Numbered from the stretch's first letter, positions 28,228-36,938 are shown. The stretch: DNA of 64,000 nt from Dickeya fangzhongdai (GCF_002812485.1 NZ_CP025003.1:3844001-3908000), one strand, 5' to 3'. Numbers and translations: made by a program. Notes: a model not told the origin generated them from the letters alone.

Positions 28228-28251
28228 AGCCGTTTAAACGTCCAAGCGTCT
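28228..28251. promoter_or_regulatory. Three tandem MetJ boxes between mtnB and mtnE
   Basis: AGCCGTTT-AAACGTCC-AAGCGTCT are three adjacent met-box-like 8-mers lying centrally between the divergent mtnBCD and mtnE units. They share the AAGCGTxT element with the boxes at 25084-25107, supporting common MetJ control. Confidence 0.68.
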
Positions 28252-28319
28252 TGATTGCCAAATACTAGCATCCTGTATATAGTGGCAGCAATACAGGCTT
28301 GCAGGAGTCCTTTTCAGCC

Positions 28320-29477
28320 ATGAGCGCCGCACTGATCCCCGACAGTAAACTCCCTTCCCTCGGCACCACCATTTTTACCCAGATGAGCGCGTTGGCGCAG
28401 CAGCATCGGGCGATCAACCTGTCGCAAGGCTTCCCGGATTTTGACGGCCCGGACTACCTGAAACAGCGTCTGGCTTATCACGTCAGTCAGGGCGCCAATC
28501 AGTACGCGCCGATGACCGGCGTAGCGCCGTTGCGCCACGCGATTGCGGAAAAGACCGCGACGCTGTATGGCTGGCAGCCGGACGCCGATAGCGAGGTCAC
28601 GGTCACCGCCGGCGCCACCGAGGCGTTGTTCGCCGCCATCAGCGCGCTGGTGCGGCCCGGCGACGAAGTTGTCTGCTTCGATCCCAGCTACGACAGTTAC
28701 GCCCCGGCGGTGCAACTGGCCGGCGGCGTACTGAAGCGGATCGCCCTGCAGCCGCCGGCGTTTCGCGTCGACTGGGCCGCTTTCGGCGCTTTGCTGAGCG
28801 ATCGCACCCGGCTGGTGATCGTCAACACGCCGCACAATCCATCCGCCACCGTCTGGCAGCAGGAGGATTTCCGCCAGCTCTGGCAGGCCATCGCCAGTCG
28901 CCACATCTATGTGCTGAGCGATGAAGTGTACGAGCACATTTGTTTCGCCGCCGACGGGCACGCCAGCGTACTGGCGCATCCGGAACTGCGCCAGCGGGCG
29001 ATTGCCGTGTCCTCCTTCGGCAAAACGTATCATATGACCGGCTGGAAAGTAGGTTATTGCGTCGCGCCGGCGGCGCTCAGCGCCGAGGTGCGCAAGGTTC
29101 ATCAGTACCTGACGTTTTCCGTCAATACGCCGGCGCAGTTGGCGATTGCCGATATGCTGCAACACCAGCCGCAGCACTGGCGCGAACTGCCCGACTTCTA
29201 TCGCGCCAAACGCGACCGGTTCGTTAACGCGCTGGCCGCCAGCCGGCTGGATATTCTGCCCTGCGAAGGCACCTACTTCCTGCTGGCGGACTACCGCGCC
29301 ATTTCCAGCCAGGATGACGTCAGTTTCTGCCGCTGGCTGACCGAGCACGTCGGCGTGGCGGCGATTCCGCTGTCCGTTTTCTGCGCAGCCCCCTTCCCTC
29401 ATACGCTGATTCGGTTATGCTTTGCCAAACAGGAATCAACCCTGGATGCTGCCGCGGAGCGCTTATGTCAACTTTAA
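28320..29477 (+). CDS. mtnE: Methionine (glutamine-dependent) aminotransferase of salvage pathway
   Basis: A 385-residue class I/II PLP aminotransferase (YbdL/MtnE type) that turns 4-methylthio-2-oxobutyrate into methionine, the last salvage step. The PLP lysine is in SSFGKTYHMTGWKVG and the NPHNPSATVW motif binds the carboxylate. The ATG at 28320 follows a GCAGGAG site by 12 bases; an in-frame TTG at 28299 overlaps that site and is rejected. The gene overlaps the next one, an omega-amidase, which suggests glutamine is the amino donor. Confidence 0.92.
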   Translation: MSAALIPDSKLPSLGTTIFTQMSALAQQHRAINLSQGFPDFDGPDYLKQRLAYHVSQGANQYAPMTGVAPLRHAIAEKTATLYGWQPDADSEVTVTAGATEALFAAISALVRPGDEVVCFDPSYDSYAPAVQLAGGVLKRIALQPPAFRVDWAAFGALLSDRTRLVIVNTPHNPSATVWQQEDFRQLWQAIASRHIYVLSDEVYEHICFAADGHASVLAHPELRQRAIAVSSFGKTYHMTGWKVGYCVAPAALSAEVRKVHQYLTFSVNTPAQLAIADMLQHQPQHWRELPDFYRAKRDRFVNALAASRLDILPCEGTYFLLADYRAISSQDDVSFCRWLTEHVGVAAIPLSVFCAAPFPHTLIRLCFAKQESTLDAAAERLCQL

Positions 29478-30232
29478 AGGTCACCCTGTTACAACAACCG
29501 CTGGTCTGGATGGACGGCCCCGCCAACCTTAGCCATTTCGACGGTCTGTTAGGCGAGATTACCGACCGCGATCTGATCGTGCTGCCGGAAATGTTCACCA
29601 CCGGTTTCGCGATGGAAGCGGCCAAAAACAGTCTGGAACAGTCGGTGGTGGAAGCCTGGCTGAAACAGTGGGCGCAGCGCAGCAATGCGCTGGTGGGCGG
29701 CAGCGTGGCGGTGCAAACCGGCAAAGGCGCGGTCAACCGCTTTCTGTTGGCCGACCCGCAGGGTCGGGTGTACCAGTACGACAAGCGCCACCTGTTCCGC
29801 ATGGCGGGCGAGCACGAGTATTACCAGTCCGGCCAGACGCGGGAAATCGTGGAGTGGCGCGGCTGGCGTATTCTGCCGCTGATCTGCTACGACCTGCGTT
29901 TCCCGGTGTGGTCCCGCAACCGTCAGGATTACGATCTGGCGTTGTACGTCGCCAACTGGCCGGCGCCGCGCGCGCTGCACTGGAAAACGCTGCTGGCGGC
30001 GCGGGCGATTGAAAATCAGGCTTATGTGGCAGGCTGCAACCGCGTCGGCATCGACGGCAACGGCCACAGCTATCAGGGCGACAGCCTGATTATCGACGCA
30101 CAGGGCGCGATTCTGGCTTCCGCGCCGGAACATCAACCCGCGCGTCTTGACGCCGAACTGTCGCTGGAAACGCTGCAAAGCTACCGTGAAGCCTTCCCGG
30201 CCTGGCGCGACGCCGATAAGTTCGGTTTGTAA
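29465..30232 (+). CDS. yafV: Omega-amidase (nitrilase superfamily), YafV/MtnU type
   Basis: A 255-residue nitrilase-fold amidase. The Glu-Lys-Cys triad is visible in VLPEMFTTGF (Glu), YDKRHLFRMAGE (Lys) and ICYDLRFPVWSRN (Cys). Omega-amidases hydrolyse 2-oxoglutaramate, the product left when glutamine donates its amino group, and make glutamine transamination irreversible. The ATG at 29465 overlaps mtnE by 13 bases; an upstream in-frame start at 29417 lies deep inside mtnE. Translation is coupled, so the two proteins likely act as a pair. Confidence 0.9.
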   Translation: MSTLKVTLLQQPLVWMDGPANLSHFDGLLGEITDRDLIVLPEMFTTGFAMEAAKNSLEQSVVEAWLKQWAQRSNALVGGSVAVQTGKGAVNRFLLADPQGRVYQYDKRHLFRMAGEHEYYQSGQTREIVEWRGWRILPLICYDLRFPVWSRNRQDYDLALYVANWPAPRALHWKTLLAARAIENQAYVAGCNRVGIDGNGHSYQGDSLIIDAQGAILASAPEHQPARLDAELSLETLQSYREAFPAWRDADKFGL

Positions 30233-30234
30233 TA

Positions 30235-30258
30235 TCAAGCGCGCTCAGGCGCGCTTGA
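30235..30258. terminator. Hairpin between convergent yafV and hpxK
   Basis: TCAAGCGCGC/GCGCGCTTGA forms a perfect 10-bp stem with loop TCAG and fills the whole gap between the two stop codons. It is placed to stop both transcripts, though the T tracts are poor. Confidence 0.65.
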
Positions 30259-31524
30259 TTATCGGTATCCCAACACCGTCAGCAGCAGCGCCTGCACCGC
30301 CAGCGCTACATCGTCCGTCAGCACCGACTCGTCAGGATGGTGGCTGACGCCGCCCTTGCAACGCATAAACAGCATCCCTACCGGCCAGCATTCGGCGATG
30401 GCGATGGCGTCATGGCCGGCGCCGCTAGGCAGATGCAAATTATCGCCCTGCACCTGCGTCACCGCAGCGGACAGCCGCTGTTGCAGATCGTCGTCGCAAC
30501 GAGTGGCGGCGATGCGGTAATACTCTTCGGCGCTGAAAGCGCAGCCGCGCTGCATGGCGATGTCGTGCGCCAGCGTCAGCAACCGTTGCAACAACGCATC
30601 CAGCGGTTTGTCGTCCGGGCCGCGGATATCCAGCGTCAGCCTGACTTCACCGGGAATCACGTTGGCGGCGCCCGGCAGGCACTGCAAGGTGCCGAAGGTC
30701 GCCACCAGATAGGGATCGCTGTCGCGCGTCACCTGCTCGGCCTGGGTCATCCACGCCGCCGCTGCCGCCAGCGCGTCCTGCCGCTGCGACATCGGCACCG
30801 TACCGGCATGGCCGGCATGACCGATAAAGGTGCAGTTCAGCCGCCGCGCGCCGTTGATCGCCGTCACCACGCCCAGCGCCAGCCCGGCCTGTTCCAGACA
30901 CGGCCCCTGCTCGATGTGCAACTCCAGATAGGCCAGAATATCCGCTGCCGGACGGGCCGCCTGTGCGATGGCGTCCGGATCCAGCCCGGCCTGCGCCAGC
31001 GCCTGCGCGACGGTAATGCCGTTGGCGTCCGGGCGCGACAGCCAGCCATCGGGCCAGGTGCCGGTCAGTCCGCGACTGCCGAGCAGCGTGACGTCAAAGC
31101 GGGTGCCCTCCTCGTCGCCAAAACCGATCACCTCCAGTGCCACCGGCAAACGAACGCCACGCTGATTCAGAAATGACACGGTTTCAATCGCCGCCAGCAC
31201 CCCCAGCATACCGTCGTAACGGCCGGCGTTGCGTACGGTGTCGAGGTGCGATCCCAGCAACAGCGCCGGCGCGCCCGGCGCACAGCCTTCATAGCGGCCG
31301 CAAATATTGCCGACGCTGTCCTGCCACACACGCATGCCCGCTTCCCGCATCCACTCGCCCGCCTGCTGGTTGGCCTGCAGATGCTGGGGAGACAGATAAA
31401 CCCGGGTAAGCTGGCCGGCGGTTTCACTGATGGCCGCCAGCCGATCACAGCGCGCCATCACCCGGCGGGCCGCCGTCTGCGCGTCGAGGTCCGTCATTAC
31501 GCTTTCCATCAGCACCTCGCTCAT
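30259..31524 (-). CDS. hpxK: Allantoate amidohydrolase
   Basis: A 421-residue M20-family binuclear metal enzyme of the allantoate amidohydrolase/carbamoylase group. Metal-site motifs: LLLGSHLDTVRNAGRYDG (His, Asp), GFGDEEGTRF (Glu), LELHIEQGPCLEQ (His) and a C-terminal SHHPDE. It removes the first ammonia and CO2 from allantoate, giving ureidoglycine, the substrate of the preceding gene's product. The start overlaps the hpxJ stop by four bases. It is the last gene of hpxFGHIJK, using the Klebsiella names. Confidence 0.88.
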   Translation of the reverse strand: MSEVLMESVMTDLDAQTAARRVMARCDRLAAISETAGQLTRVYLSPQHLQANQQAGEWMREAGMRVWQDSVGNICGRYEGCAPGAPALLLGSHLDTVRNAGRYDGMLGVLAAIETVSFLNQRGVRLPVALEVIGFGDEEGTRFDVTLLGSRGLTGTWPDGWLSRPDANGITVAQALAQAGLDPDAIAQAARPAADILAYLELHIEQGPCLEQAGLALGVVTAINGARRLNCTFIGHAGHAGTVPMSQRQDALAAAAAWMTQAEQVTRDSDPYLVATFGTLQCLPGAANVIPGEVRLTLDIRGPDDKPLDALLQRLLTLAHDIAMQRGCAFSAEEYYRIAATRCDDDLQQRLSAAVTQVQGDNLHLPSGAGHDAIAIAECWPVGMLFMRCKGGVSHHPDESVLTDDVALAVQALLLTVLGYR

Positions 31525-32765
31525 GCCGGCGCCCGTGCGGCGGCGTACACATCCCAGGCGGCCTGCAACGCCGCACCCTGCGCGGAACGGAAGCCAAGGT
31601 GGTTCAACACCGCTTCCAGCGCGGTCAGCGTCTGCATCACGCAGTCTTTGCGGGCGTTGTAGCCCATGGTGCCGATGCGCCAGATCTTGCCCTGCAACGG
31701 CCCGAACGAGGTACCGATCTCAATGGCGAAATCCTCCAGCAGCAGCTTGCGCACCTGCTCGCCGTGGACCCCCTGCGGGATCACCACGCCCAGCACGTTG
31801 TTCATCTTGTTGGCGATATCGCCGTACGGCTGCAACCCCATGCCTTCGATGCCGGCCAGCAGCGCATTACCGTGCAACTGGTGGCGGGCGATACTGGCGT
31901 CCAGCCCCTCTTCCAGAATAACGCGGGCGCATTCGCGGGCGGCGAACAGCATGCTGGTGGCCTCGGTATGGTGGTTCAGCCGCTCCGGCCCCCAGTAATC
32001 CATGATCATGCCGAGGTCGAAGTAGTTGGAATAAATCATTTCGTCGTCGCCGTCCTGATGATCGACGGTGCGGATGCCCTGCTCCACACATTTGCGCTGA
32101 CGAATCACCGCCTCCATACGCGGGCTGAGGGTCACCGGCGAACTGCCGGACGGCCCGCCCAGGCATTTCTGCAACCCGGCGGAGACCGCATCCAGCCCCC
32201 AGGCGTCGGTTTCCAGCGGGTTGCCGCCGAACGACGCGGTGGCATCGGTGTAAAACAGCACGTCATGACGACGGCAGATAGCGCCCAGCTCCGCCAGCGG
32301 CTGCAACATGGTGGTGGAGGTATCGCCCTGTACGGTGAGCAGCAGACGCGGTTTCACCCGTTTAATGGCGTCTTCGATCTGGTCCGGCGTGAACACCTCG
32401 CCCCACGGCGCTTCGATGGTGTGCACATCGGCGCGGCAGCGGCGGGCAATCTCGCACAGCAGATGGCCGAAGCGGCCGAACACCGGCACCAATACGCGAT
32501 CGCCGGGGCGGATCGCCGAGACCAGAATCGCCTCGATACCGGCGCGGGACGTGCCGTCCACCAGCATCGTCCAGCGGTTGTCGGTGCGGAACAGCTGGCG
32601 ATACAACGCCATCACCTGATTCATGTACTCGGTCATCGCCGGGTCATACTGCCCGACCAGTTGGCTGGCCATCGCGCGCAGTACGCGCGGGTCGGCATTG
32701 ATCGGGCCGGGCCCCATCAGCAGGCGATGGGGCGGATTGATCTGCGCAAACAGGTCGTTATGCAT
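31521..32765 (-). CDS. hpxJ: Ureidoglycine-glyoxylate aminotransferase (class V)
   Basis: A 414-residue PLP enzyme of the alanine-glyoxylate/PucG group. The PLP lysine is in SAGLQKCLGGPSG; earlier motifs are LLMGPGPINADPRV and VDGTSRAGIEAIL. In the ureide pathway it moves the amino group of ureidoglycine to glyoxylate, forming oxalurate and glycine, and avoids release of ureidoglycolate. The ATG at 32765 is chosen because AGGAG lies eight bases upstream; a start at 32795 would add ten residues. It follows the ABC transporter genes and overlaps hpxK. Confidence 0.88.
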   Translation of the reverse strand: MHNDLFAQINPPHRLLMGPGPINADPRVLRAMASQLVGQYDPAMTEYMNQVMALYRQLFRTDNRWTMLVDGTSRAGIEAILVSAIRPGDRVLVPVFGRFGHLLCEIARRCRADVHTIEAPWGEVFTPDQIEDAIKRVKPRLLLTVQGDTSTTMLQPLAELGAICRRHDVLFYTDATASFGGNPLETDAWGLDAVSAGLQKCLGGPSGSSPVTLSPRMEAVIRQRKCVEQGIRTVDHQDGDDEMIYSNYFDLGMIMDYWGPERLNHHTEATSMLFAARECARVILEEGLDASIARHQLHGNALLAGIEGMGLQPYGDIANKMNNVLGVVIPQGVHGEQVRKLLLEDFAIEIGTSFGPLQGKIWRIGTMGYNARKDCVMQTLTALEAVLNHLGFRSAQGAALQAAWDVYAAARAPA

Positions 32766-32827
32766 GTGATGAACTCCTGATGTCCTTGATAACATTAAAA
32801 TCGTAATCGCTCATACGGCTCACGGCG

Positions 32828-33559
32828 TTACAGCCGCACCGAGGCGATAAACTGTTTCAGTTCAGCGGTCTGCGGGTTGGCGAACAGTTCATCGCCTTTG
32901 CCTTGTTCCCACACCTTGCCCTGATGCATGAACACCACCCGATCGCCGACCTCACGGGCAAAATTCATTTCGTGGGTGACCAGAATCAGCGTCATGCCTT
33001 CGGCCGCCAGCTGTTCCAGCACTTTCAGCACTTCGCCGACCAGTTCCGGGTCCAGCGCGGAGGTGATCTCGTCGCACAGCAGCACCTTCGGGTTCATCGC
33101 CAGCGCACGGGCGATCGCCACGCGTTGTTGTTGGCCGCCGGACAGGCTGGACGGGTAGTAATCGATGCGCTCGCCCAGCCCGACCTTCTCCAGCATCTTC
33201 ACGCCCAGTTCACGGCACTCGGCGGCGCTTTTACCCAGCACCAGTTTGGGCGCCAGCATCACGTTTTCCAGCGCGGTCATGTGCGGGAACAGGTTGAAGT
33301 TCTGAAAAATCATGCCGACCGAACGGCTAATTTCCCGCGCCTGCGAGTCGCGGTCGGTAATGGTCATGCCGCCGAGCTTGATGCTGCCGTCCTGATAGCC
33401 CTCCAGCCCGTTGATGCACCGCAGCAGGGTGCTTTTGCCGGAGCCGCTACGGCCGATGATGGAGATCACCTCGCCCACGTCGATATCCAGATCCACCCCT
33501 TTCAGCACGTGGTTCTGGCCGTAATATTTATGGACCTGATTAATGGTGATGAGCGGCAT
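32828..33559 (-). CDS. hpxI: ABC transporter ATP-binding subunit of ureide uptake system
   Basis: A 243-residue ATPase of the polar-amino-acid uptake (HisP/GlnQ) type. Walker A GRSGSGKST, signature LSGGQQQRVAIARAL, and Walker B VLLCDEITSALDP are intact. It energises the two permeases encoded just before it and overlaps the preceding gene by 20 bases. The substrate is not evident from the ATPase. Its place in the hpx operon suggests allantoate or another ureide. The letters F to I follow the Klebsiella cluster by order and are less certain than the function. Confidence 0.85.
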   Translation of the reverse strand: MPLITINQVHKYYGQNHVLKGVDLDIDVGEVISIIGRSGSGKSTLLRCINGLEGYQDGSIKLGGMTITDRDSQAREISRSVGMIFQNFNLFPHMTALENVMLAPKLVLGKSAAECRELGVKMLEKVGLGERIDYYPSSLSGGQQQRVAIARALAMNPKVLLCDEITSALDPELVGEVLKVLEQLAAEGMTLILVTHEMNFAREVGDRVVFMHQGKVWEQGKGDELFANPQTAELKQFIASVRL

Positions 33560-34196
33560 TGAATTTCTTCTCCAGATAACGGCTGTAGTACGACAGTGGG
33601 TAACACAGCAGGAAATAGCCCAGCGCCACCAGCCCGAACACCTTGAACGGCTGGAAGGTAACGTTATTGAGCATGGTGCCGGCCTTGGTCAGTTCGACGA
33701 AACCGATGATCGACGCCAGCGCGGTGCCCTTGATCACCTGCACCGAAAAGCCGACCGTCGGCGCGATGGCGATACGCATCGCCTGAGGGGCGATCACCCG
33801 GGTCAGCGTCTGCGTGAAGCTCATCCCCAGACAGCGGCAGGCTTCCCACTGTCCTTTCGGCAGCGCCTGCACGCTGCCGTGCCAGATATCCAGCAGAAAT
33901 GCGCTGGTAAACAGCGTCAGCGCCAGCGCAGCGGCGGTCCACGGGCTGACGTCGATGCCGAACAGTCCCAGCCCGAAAAACGCCAGAAACAATTGCATCA
34001 GCAGCGGCGTGCCCTGAAACACATCGGCGTACAGCCGGGTCAGACGCAGCGGCCACGGACGTTTGGTCAGGCGCAGCAGCAACAACGGCAGCGTGACCAG
34101 CACGCCGCCGAAAAACGCCGCCAGCGACAGCAGTACCGTCCAGCGCCCGGCCAGCAGCAGGTTGCGCACAATATCCCAGTCAGTAAACGTCATCAT
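33540..34196 (-). CDS. hpxH: ABC transporter permease of ureide uptake system (second)
   Basis: A 218-residue inner-membrane permease of the HisM/GlnP type, with about five membrane spans. The cytoplasmic EAA-type loop (GQWEACRCLGMSFTQTLTRVI) contacts the ATPase. The reading frame is open upstream to 34400, but the ATG at 34196 overlaps the stop of the preceding permease (TGATG), which marks the real start; a second ATG follows at 34193. Confidence 0.85.
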   Translation of the reverse strand: MMTFTDWDIVRNLLLAGRWTVLLSLAAFFGGVLVTLPLLLLRLTKRPWPLRLTRLYADVFQGTPLLMQLFLAFFGLGLFGIDVSPWTAAALALTLFTSAFLLDIWHGSVQALPKGQWEACRCLGMSFTQTLTRVIAPQAMRIAIAPTVGFSVQVIKGTALASIIGFVELTKAGTMLNNVTFQPFKVFGLVALGYFLLCYPLSYYSRYLEKKFNAAHHH

Positions 34197-34861
34197 CAGC
34201 GCGGCGTCCCCAAAAAGCGTCGCCCGGCCAGCAACAGCAGCTGACGCATCAGCATCGACAGCGCCAGATAGCAGAGCGTGGTCACCAGATACACCTCGAA
34301 ACTGAGGAAGGTCCGGGACTGAATTAAATTGGCGGCGAAGGTCAGCTCTTCGTACGACACCTGTGATACCACGGACGAACCGAGCATCACGATGATGCAC
34401 TGGCTAACCAGCGCCGGATAAATCCGTTGCAGCGCGGGCGGCAGAATCACCCGTGTAAATGTCTGGGCGCGCGACAGCCCCAGCACCCGCGCGGCTTCCC
34501 ACTGGCCTTTCGGCGTCACCTGGATGCCGGCGCGGATAATCTCCGTGCTGTAAGCCCCCAGATTGACCAGCATCGCCAGCAGGGCGGCCTGCCCGGCGGT
34601 GAGTTTGAGCCCCAGCCCCGGCAGACCGAACACGATGAAAAACAGTTGCACCACAAACGGCGTATTGCGGATCGCCTCGACGTACAGGCCCCACAGGCGG
34701 CTGACCACGGTCGGCTTACCGCTGCGCAATGCCGCGCCGCAGATGCCGATGGCGATCCCGCCGATCGTCGCCATCGTCGTCAGTTGCACGGTGACCCACA
34801 GGCCGGCCAATAACTCCGGCCAGTAAGGCCATAGCGCCGCGAAATGAAGCTGGTAGGTCAT
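34196..34861 (-). CDS. hpxG: ABC transporter permease of ureide uptake system (first)
   Basis: A 221-residue permease homologous to the next gene's product. It has hydrophobic spans near residues 18-40, 60-80, 88-110 and 180-210 and an EAA loop GQWEAARVLGLSRAQTFTRVI. Paired permeases of this family form a heterodimeric channel for amino-acid-like substrates. It begins 9 bases after the substrate-binding protein gene and overlaps the next permease. Confidence 0.86.
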   Translation of the reverse strand: MTYQLHFAALWPYWPELLAGLWVTVQLTTMATIGGIAIGICGAALRSGKPTVVSRLWGLYVEAIRNTPFVVQLFFIVFGLPGLGLKLTAGQAALLAMLVNLGAYSTEIIRAGIQVTPKGQWEAARVLGLSRAQTFTRVILPPALQRIYPALVSQCIIVMLGSSVVSQVSYEELTFAANLIQSRTFLSFEVYLVTTLCYLALSMLMRQLLLLAGRRFLGTPR

Positions 34862-34870
34862 GGCTTATCC

Positions 34871-35662
34871 TTACGCGCCCAGATTGGCCGGCAGCGGCGC
34901 TTTCAGCCATTTCTCGGACAGGCCGTTGAGCGTGTTGTCCTTGACGGCTTTTTCAATCAGCTCGTTGATTTTTGCCTTCAGCGCCGGCTCGTCCTTCTTC
35001 AGGCCGATGTAACAGGGCGAGTCTTTCAGCATGAATTTCGCCACCGGCGCGTTGGCCGGGTTCTTCTCGGCAATCGCCGCCACCACCAGGTTGCCGGTGG
35101 CGATATATTGCACCTGACCGGACAGGTAGGCAGACAGCGTCGTGTTGTTGTCTTCGTAGCGCTTGATGTCGGCAGCCTTGGGCGCGATCTCGGTCAGCAC
35201 CATGTCTTCTACCGCGCCGCGGGTCACGCCGACGGTTTTGCCCTGCAACGCCTCGGGCGCGCCGACAGCGGTGTCTTTCGGACCAAATACGCCGAGGAAG
35301 AACGGCGCATAGGCGCGGCTGAAATCGATCACTTTTTCACGTTCGGCGTTTTTACCCAGGCTGGAAATCACCAGATCCACCTTGTCGGTTTGCAGATAGG
35401 GCACGCGGTTGGCGCTGGTTACCGGCACCAGCTGCAACTTTAGTTTCATCTCACTGGCCAGATAGCGCGCCATGTCGATGTCATAGCCTTGCGGCTGCAG
35501 ATCGGTGCCGACCGAGCCGAACGGCGGGAAATCCTGCGGCACGGCGACACGCAGCACGCCGCGTTTCTGGATATCCTGCAACTGATCCGCCATCGCCTGT
35601 CCGGCCTGAACCATCAACAGCGCTGCGCCAACTACCGCCAAAAAACGTTTTCCGATCTTCAT
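34871..35662 (-). CDS. hpxF: Periplasmic substrate-binding protein of ureide ABC transporter
   Basis: First gene of the hpxFGHIJK operon. From the ATG at 35662 the product is 263 residues: a signal peptide (KIGKRFLAVVGAALLMVQAG, cleaved after QAMA) and a family 3 solute-binding domain (GVLRVAVPQDFPPFGSVG and later YDIDMARYLASEMK). An upstream in-frame start at 35764 would destroy the signal peptide. The ligand is expected to be a ureide such as allantoate; the sequence alone cannot say which. A sigma-54-type promoter lies 79 bases upstream. Confidence 0.85.
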   Translation of the reverse strand: MKIGKRFLAVVGAALLMVQAGQAMADQLQDIQKRGVLRVAVPQDFPPFGSVGTDLQPQGYDIDMARYLASEMKLKLQLVPVTSANRVPYLQTDKVDLVISSLGKNAEREKVIDFSRAYAPFFLGVFGPKDTAVGAPEALQGKTVGVTRGAVEDMVLTEIAPKAADIKRYEDNNTTLSAYLSGQVQYIATGNLVVAAIAEKNPANAPVAKFMLKDSPCYIGLKKDEPALKAKINELIEKAVKDNTLNGLSEKWLKAPLPANLGA

Positions 35663-35686
35663 TGCTGTGCCCCCGGTTAAGTTAGT

Positions 35687-35723
35687 TTGAAACCAAAGAT
35701 TCTTCAATAAAAATATTGAAACC
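35687..35723. promoter_or_regulatory. Direct TTGAAACC repeats, possible HpxU operator
   Basis: TTGAAACC occurs at 35687-35694 and 35716-35723, 29 bp apart. Both lie between the sigma-54-type promoter and the hpxF ATG, so a protein bound here would block the transcript. The related word GTTTCA occurs before hpxU (36815-36820). RpiR-type regulators often use TGAAA/TTTCA half-sites. Confidence 0.4.
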
Positions 35724-35740
35724 TTCGTTGCAGAAAGAAA

Positions 35741-35756
35741 AGCAAGATGCATGCCA
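35741..35756 (-). promoter_or_regulatory. Sigma-54-type promoter of hpxF operon
   Basis: On the minus strand TGGCATGCATCTTGCT matches the consensus TGGCAYG-N4-TTGCW at every defined position, with the invariant GG and GC ten bases apart. It sits 79 bases before the hpxF ATG. Two TGCACCA/CGCACCA half-sites at 35899-35905 and 35918-35924 could be NtrC contacts. This points to nitrogen control. Confidence 0.72.
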
Positions 35757-35937
35757 GATATCACACCGCGACATCACCACTAATAGCAAAGGCAGAGACA
35801 GGCTGAGCAGCGCGAGCAACGCTATCGTTCAGTGAGCGAATGCGTCCGGACCCGCCGTCCGCAACGCACAATGGCAGGGCATAAAAACGGGAAAGGGTTG
35901 CACCAAAACAGAACAATCGCACCAGCAAGGCGCGCGT

Positions 35938-36792
35938 TTATCGCTGTTCCAGTTCGTCGAGTTGCAGGTAAAGGTCGGCAATATCGTGGATGCGCTGACG
36001 GCCCTCCGCCAGCATCTGATGCAGCAGCGCGTTGCTGATCAGGTTAACCAGACTCATGGCGCTGGCGTAGCTGTCAAAGGCCGATACGCTATCCAGCGGC
36101 GCGGTCAACGCCCAGGAAGCCAGCGGCGGCAGCGTATGCGCCTGCGGTTCGCACAGCAACAACACCGGAATCTGCCGGGCGCGCAATTGCTGCAACAGCG
36201 GCAGGATCAGGCGCGGACGGCGGCGGAACGCCACCACCGCCACCACATCCCGTTCATCCAGATCCGCCAGCTCTTCCGCCAGTGTCTGGCCGGGTTGCGC
36301 CAGCAGCGGCACCTGCGGGCGGATTTGCAGCAATTGTTGGCGCAGGTGCAGCGCCACCGGGTAGCTGTTGCGCAGCCCGAGAACACAGACGCGCCGCGCC
36401 TGCTGCAACGCGGCGATCAGCGCGCCGAACTGCTGCGGATCGATCTGGTTGACCCACTGCGTCAGGTTAGCCATTTCCTGTTTGTAATGGCGCGCCAGCA
36501 GCGTGTTGCCCTGCACCGCGTCCCGGTTATCGGTCAGCGGCATACCGCTCTGGCGCAGGGTGCGCAGCTCATCGCGCATCTCCCGGTAGCTGGGGTAACC
36601 GAGGCGGCGGAACAGGCGGCTGACCGTGGCTTTGGACACGCCGCTCAGCCGCGCCAGTTCGGCGCTGTTATAGCTGATCAGGTCATCCAGATGATCGAAG
36701 ATAAACTCCGCCACCCGCTGTTCCTGCGGCGACAATTCGCTGTACTGACTGCGTAGCCGTTCATCAATCTGTTTCATGCCTGTCTCTGCCAT
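35938..36792 (-). CDS. hpxU: RpiR-family transcriptional regulator of the ureide locus
   Basis: A 284-residue protein with an N-terminal RpiR-type helix-turn-helix (YNSAELARLSGVSKATVSRL, about residues 40-60). A C-terminal SIS-like domain (about 120-260, VCVLGLRNSYPVALHL) normally senses a phosphosugar but here may sense a ureide. It is encoded between the hpxF and hpxW operons, and I recall Klebsiella HpxU as an RpiR-type repressor at this position. A second ATG at 36777 is possible. It is divergent from hpxW. Confidence 0.82.
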   Translation of the reverse strand: MAETGMKQIDERLRSQYSELSPQEQRVAEFIFDHLDDLISYNSAELARLSGVSKATVSRLFRRLGYPSYREMRDELRTLRQSGMPLTDNRDAVQGNTLLARHYKQEMANLTQWVNQIDPQQFGALIAALQQARRVCVLGLRNSYPVALHLRQQLLQIRPQVPLLAQPGQTLAEELADLDERDVVAVVAFRRRPRLILPLLQQLRARQIPVLLLCEPQAHTLPPLASWALTAPLDSVSAFDSYASAMSLVNLISNALLHQMLAEGRQRIHDIADLYLQLDELEQR

Positions 36793-36880
36793 TTTTTTGA
36801 ATCCTGTAACTTTTGTTTCATCCTTTCGGCGCTATGCTGAACATAGCATACAACCGTCGGTCGGCAGCAAGCAGAAAAGG

Positions 36881-36896
36881 TGGAACGGCTTTTGCT
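36881..36896 (+). promoter_or_regulatory. Sigma-54-type promoter of hpxWXYZ
   Basis: TGGAACGGCTTTTGCT fits TGGCACG-N4-TTGCW with one change (A for C) and the required GG-N10-GC spacing. It lies 43 bases upstream of the hpxW start. With the hpxF promoter it brackets the hpxU gene. Confidence 0.65.
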
Positions 36897-36938
36897 TAGC
36901 ATCGACCACCCTACAGTCCAACAAGAGCCTTATCCCTC

